NCBI RefSeq assembly: GCF_025698545.1
Contig: NC_068573.1
Coordinates: forward strand, 2,423,001-2,487,000
Direction: 5' to 3'
Length of the DNA: 64,000 bases
DNA from: Gossypium raimondii
Lineage: Eukaryota; Streptophyta; Magnoliopsida; Malvales; Malvaceae
Within the stretch, counting starts at the first letter, position 1. Each line of letters opens with the position of its first letter. Position numbers and translations under genes: made by a program. Below, one piece after another: positions 59,760 through 64,000 of the stretch. The notes under the pieces are model-generated. The model searched no databases. It was not told where the DNA came from and worked only from the letters and a program-made list of their open reading frames with translations.

Positions 59760-62210
59760 TGTACAGACCAATTTTACCCAGTCCATTTCCAGCAGACCCA
59801 AAACCCAACTACCCACCTAAACACTAGCCCAATACCCAAATAACATTACAGGCCCCGGGCAAACCCAAATTAATTAAACTAATCTACCAGCCCAACTAGC
59901 AAAACCCGAATAGCCCAAACCCGAATAGCCCAATACCCTTCAGCCCAAACCAATGCCCAAGCCCGAAAACCAAAGTCAACTTAGGGTTTCAGTGTCTGAA
60001 ACCCTAAGCGCCTCCTGCTGCAGACCTTTGGTCTTCAGCCCCCACCACCGCGCGTCTGTCACCGCCCCTGTCGTCCGTCAATCATCTACAGGAACCGTAC
60101 ACGCAAGCAGCAAAGAAACACAGCAAAAATAGCATAAAAAATAGAAGGAAATCGGCTATAAAAGGTCGGATTTTCCCCTTGTATTTTTTTTAACGAGATC
60201 AATACAGAAAAGCAGATTAAAAGAAATAGAAAGGTTGATCCCAAAATTTTTCTTTCTTGTTCTGTTCTTGCGCATTTCGTTTCACTGATAGGATTATTAT
60301 TTTACTTATTCTCTTTATTCCTGTAAATTAAAAAGGAAAGTGAAAAGAAAAAAGGGAAGAGGGTGCCTACCGGTTTCGAAAGCCTGTCGCCGAAATTTCT
60401 TTCTGGTGTTGGAATCGGACCGAGAGGGGCACGAAAGACCCCTCTTTTCTCTTCTTTCCGGAACTAAAGGGACAATTCTCTTGCGGGGTTTGAAAGCGGG
60501 GTTTTAAAAAACCGGTGTTTGAAGGCACCGACCACCGCCTGCGGTGGAATCACGGCGGCCTTCGGCCTGGAAGTCTGACGGTCGGACTTAAAGAGGGAGA
60601 GAACAGAGAGAGTTCTCTATTTTTTAAAAAAAATGAAACCAGAATGTTTGTTTTGCTTTTTTTTGCTATTTATGCAGGTCATCATACGACGCCGTTTTGA
60701 GCTTGAATATTGTGGCCAAAACGACGCCGTTTCACCTAATGCCCGTGACCCGACCCGTTGGCCCTCAGGATCCGCGTGTTTCTGCGGTGAAGGGTTTATT
60801 TGCGCTAAGAGCCCTTCCTCTTTTGAGCTGTAGGGCAATAGGGTCCTCGTGGTTTTTTTATTTTTGACCATATAATTTTCTGTTTTTTCTTTTTGGTCTG
60901 GATTATTAAAACACTGTGTTTGGGGGCTGGGAATATTGCCCAGGTGACCCTTCGTCCCTTAAGCGCGGTCTATTTCAGTCCCGGGCCACCCCTTTTTGAT
61001 TTATTTGCGATTTGGGCCCCCCAAAGTTCTATTTTCAGTTTAAATTAGTCCTTTTTATTTATTCACTCATTTTATTATAATTTATACTTCGAAGTTTGTT
61101 TTAACTGCAATTCGATCCTGTATCTATTTAATGTCAAGTTCATTTAGTTTATTCATCCATTGTTGTTCTGTTTTATTCATTCATTTATTTATTTTTGCAT
61201 TTATGTATTTCTTTATTCTTCTTGTATTTATGGTTTACTATATTGTTTATTCCTTTACTTACACTACATTATTATTATTATTTATTGTGATCATCCTTAT
61301 TAATGTTTATTTCATTTTTATATTTCTAGTACTAGAATACATAATTAATATGGTTATTGTTACATTTGGGTGATTATTGTTATAATTATGTCAATATTAT
61401 TTTGTATCTTATGATTTATGATTTATTTTTTATTTTTTAATAATCTACTAATATAGTTATCTCATGTTGCATTAGTATTATTGTACTCGTATAGTATAAA
61501 ATAAATGTTAGTCCTTATATTGTGTTTGCATAAATTAAATTTACATCTCATCAAATACTCAAATAACTTCTTTTAAAATAAAGCAACATGTCGTATTTAG
61601 GAATTCAAGAAAATCGTACTCTAACTTACGGGGTTTCAATTTTCTCGAAAACTCGAATACACGAATCGTTTCAATCAAAACTTTTAAATATTATCGGGGA
61701 TTTATGAAAGATTGTGTTCTAACTTACGGGACATGATCTCTTTTAATAAAACCCGAAATAATTGAGCTTTTCCAAAAGTATTTTTGGGCATTCATTCTCA
61801 CATCGGGAATTTTTGATATCGTGTCCTAACTTACGGGACGTGATTTCTTTTTCTCGAATAAACGTGAAAATATGCCTTTCTCAAATTTTTATACAAGGAT
61901 CGTATTTTTTAAAACTTTTTTTACTTTTTCATTTTCGACATTTAAGACGTGAACTAATCAGCTAGGTACCAATTTTGGGCGTTACGAGGGTGCTAACCCT
62001 TCCTCGTGCGTAACCGACTCCCGAACCCATTTTTCTAAATTTCGTAGATCAAAACTGTTGTTTTAATAAATTAAATTATTTATCAAAAACAATTGCTTTT
62101 TGAGGTGATCCGATCACACCTCATAAAAAAGGATTGGTGGCGACTCCCATTTTCGTTTTCATTTTCAAAACCCAAGTCGACCCCGTTTTCAATACAAAAT
62201 GGTGTCAACA
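59760..62210 (+). repeat. 3' LTR of the Ogre-like element
   Basis: Starts TGTACAGACC and ends TGTCAACA like the 5' LTR. Length differs by 10 bp because of small indels in homopolymers and elsewhere. TATAAAAG at 60157-60164. Confidence 0.93.
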
Positions 62211-62215
62211 GTTTG
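62211..62215. repeat. Target-site duplication GTTTG (right)
   Basis: Exact copy of the bases before the 5' LTR. Confidence 0.9.
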
Positions 62216-62447
62216 AATTTGGTTTTCATATGTTAGTTTGATTAAACTTTTAATGTGGATTGGCTTTATGATTCATATATTCGAATCTAGTATAAATGAT
62301 TCGTGGACATTTGAGTTTAGTAATGTTACAAATGTATTGTTATTCTTTGGTGCATGAAAGGTGATAAATGATTGTGCTGAATTGTGTCTTATATGGTAAT
62401 GCCTCGAAACTTTAATCCGGCGACGGATACGGGTTAAGGGTGTTACA
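62216..62447 (+). mobile_element. Solo LTR (3' part)
   Basis: Continues 42294-45225 after the Ogre insertion. Ends 'cgacggatacgggttaaggg' plus TGTTACA, followed by the ACTTT target duplication. Confidence 0.8.
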
Positions 62448-63030
62448 ACTTTAGTGCTCTCTGTTTAATAGTGCATAACAATGCACCTCTGTATCAGTTC
62501 TGTGTATCGTAAGTGTTCTGTTTAGTCTATTGGGCCTCTGCTAAAAAGGTAAACAATTTTCGTTACAAGGTAAAGGTTTATCTTCGATTAATGTTTGAAA
62601 TATTAAATTAGTAAAGAGAATACGTAAGTAATTTGAACGTATTTGAGGAAGTATAAGAAATACAAAGACTAGTAAGTTAAATATGTAAAAATAAATTGTG
62701 AAAGAAATAGTTAGGAAATCATGAAAATTTACACTAAATGGTGAAATATGATACATGTATAAAAATAGTAGTAATTTTTATAAGTTGATTTGAAGACTTA
62801 AGGACTAAATTGTGAAATAAGTAAAAAGTTACAAATGAGTATGATAAATAAACAAAGAAATGAGATATTGGAAATTAAGAAATTTAATAGAATTTAAATA
62901 TCATGGGTACTTACTAAGTCTTCACCGACTTAACGCGTTTATTTTCAACGCGTAGGTATAGTGATTTTGAAGAGTTGTAGTTGAGGTTGTGAGCATCCAT
63001 CTCATCACATCTCCAATTGCCTAGAGAGTA
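62448..63030 (+). mobile_element. Probable third LTR element (3' part)
   Basis: Resumes the 25-bp unit array of 42225-42293 ('actttagtgctctctgttta') and has 'caacgcgtaggtatagtg' near 62948, a segment of the type seen in the other LTRs here. The end is not defined; a different repeat begins near 63031. Confidence 0.45.
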
Positions 63031-64000
63031 TGTGATGGGTGTCGAATCTACCAATATAAACCTACGCCTTAGTTTGAAAATTATGCAGTATAGGGAGTAG
63101 GGTCGATCCCTCAGAGACTGGTTTACTGTAAATTGTTGCTCGCTTGACCAGATTTATGTCGGGGCAGCTGTCGTGCCCAAGACGTTCGGGGATAAAATTT
63201 GAAAACCGAAATTAATGAAAAATAACGTCAAAAGTAAAAGTTGAAAACAAAATAATAAAAACTGTGAAATAAATATTAAGAAAAAATTAATTAGAATGAG
63301 CTCAGCTTTAGGCGCGAATTTTCCTCGTCTTTGAACCGATCCTCGAAACTGGATGAACTCCTCTTTTCCAATAAGCTAGTTATAGCTACCAAGGACGCCT
63401 CAGACACCAACTCATCCTTGTGTAAATTAGTTATGGAACGTCCAATAACTAACTCTTACTGATCGAACAACCACGAAACGTTTGTGATTTAGAACTCCGG
63501 CAGCTTTGCGTTCTAGAAGAGCCTAGCTCGAACCAATGCCCTCAACCGCGTGGGACATTTAAATCCGGTTACTACTTCCCTTGACGGAACCAAACAACAA
63601 TCTCCACTTGGCACGCCAATGTGTTCACAGAAAACCGATTAGAAACGTTCCTTTCGGAATTCCAACTGTACGTCTAATCACACTAAATCAAACGACGTCC
63701 TTTTTGACTTAGTGTTGATCTGACTTTATGAGCTAACAAAATCATACTCTTAATCCGGAGAAGTAATAAGTACTGGAATTTTAGGAGTTAAATGGCTCGG
63801 GTTCGTAACTCACGGGTTTTGACGAGGCTAATTTCGGCCTAAAGCTGAAAATGGGTTTAGTTGGCTAAGGTTTGAGACATGTTGGTATTTGATAAATTAA
63901 TTAAGATAAATGGGTGAAAAGGTGGGTGATGTGATTGAGTATGAGGGTTGGAATATATTAAAGTGGGGTGGTTGACTATTTGGAAAAAATTTGAAAAAGG
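63031..64000. repeat. Unidentified repeat-like sequence at the window end
   Basis: Begins near TGATGGGTGTCG and is GC-richer than its surroundings up to about 63770, including 'agtagggtcgatccctcaga'. No ORF of interest and no domain. It looks like the terminal part of another transposon cut by the window end, or the internal part of the element before it. Confidence 0.35.

Larger units (their letters stand above)
45226..62210 (+). mobile_element. Ogre/Tat-type Ty3/gypsy LTR retrotransposon, nearly complete but mutated
   Basis: 16,985 bp with LTRs of 2,441 and 2,451 bp, a PBS, a polypurine tract and an exact 5-bp target duplication. Order: LTR, PBS, extra ORF1, gag, protease plus G-patch, intron, RT-RNase H, second RNase H, integrase, 3' tandem repeats, PPT, LTR. 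The second RNase H before integrase marks the Tat lineage. ORF1 upstream of gag and an intron between protease and RT are established traits of Ogre elements. Stops and frameshifts in ORF1, gag, protease and the RT-INT link make this copy non-autonomous as read. It lies inside a solo LTR. Confidence 0.92.

Overview
The window is nuclear DNA of a dicot plant, most likely cotton (Gossypium) or a close relative in the Malvaceae. The evidence is four intron-rich conserved plant genes, AT-rich intergenic DNA, many small inverted-repeat (MITE-like) elements, and a right-hand third made of nested Ty3/gypsy LTR retrotransposons of kinds I associate with cotton. The species is an inference from repeat style and protein flavour.

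Left part (1-23.7 kb), gene island. SCC2, the cohesin-loader subunit, lies on the plus strand (2421-13657; 27 exons, 1,824 codons). Tail to tail with it is the plastid biotin carboxyl carrier protein of acetyl-CoA carboxylase (14359-16504, minus; 7 exons, 284 codons). Next is the mitochondrial processing peptidase beta subunit (18117-23319, minus; 9 exons, 528 codons). All four gene models were assembled by hand from GT..AG junctions, and each closes to an exact multiple of three. MITE-like elements sit in introns of two of these genes, between them, and just upstream of the MPP-beta start.

Middle part (23.7-36.4 kb). A repeat-rich spacer is followed by a degenerate transposon neighbourhood: a fragment of a MULE (MuDR-like) transposase on the plus strand and a decayed plant-mobile-domain (PMD) gene on the minus strand. 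Beside them is a long inverted repeat (27671-28434) whose two arms both carry a piece of a PMD gene. A TATA box sits 67 bp outside one arm, pointing into it. This hairpin locus is the most interesting structure in the window. A TPX2-family microtubule-protein gene follows (32145-35648, minus; 8 exons, 492 codons). From memory, SCC2, BCCP2 and a TPX2-family gene are also near neighbours on Arabidopsis chromosome 5, so this looks like conserved synteny, with MPP-beta and transposons in between.

Right part (36.4-64 kb), nested retrotransposons. A solo LTR (37193-40113) sits in an older minus-oriented LTR fragment. A further LTR-type element starts at 40294 and is split by another solo LTR (42294-45225 plus 62216-62447, target duplication ACTTT). 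That solo LTR is split in turn by a nearly complete Ogre/Tat-type element (45226-62210, target duplication GTTTG). The Ogre-like element has 2.4-kb LTRs, an extra ORF before gag, gag, protease with a G-patch segment, a predicted spliced intron, RT-RNase H, a second RNase H, integrase, and a 3' tandem-repeat region. Its genes are broken by stops and frameshifts, so the copy is not autonomous as read. No tRNA, rRNA or CRISPR feature was seen.
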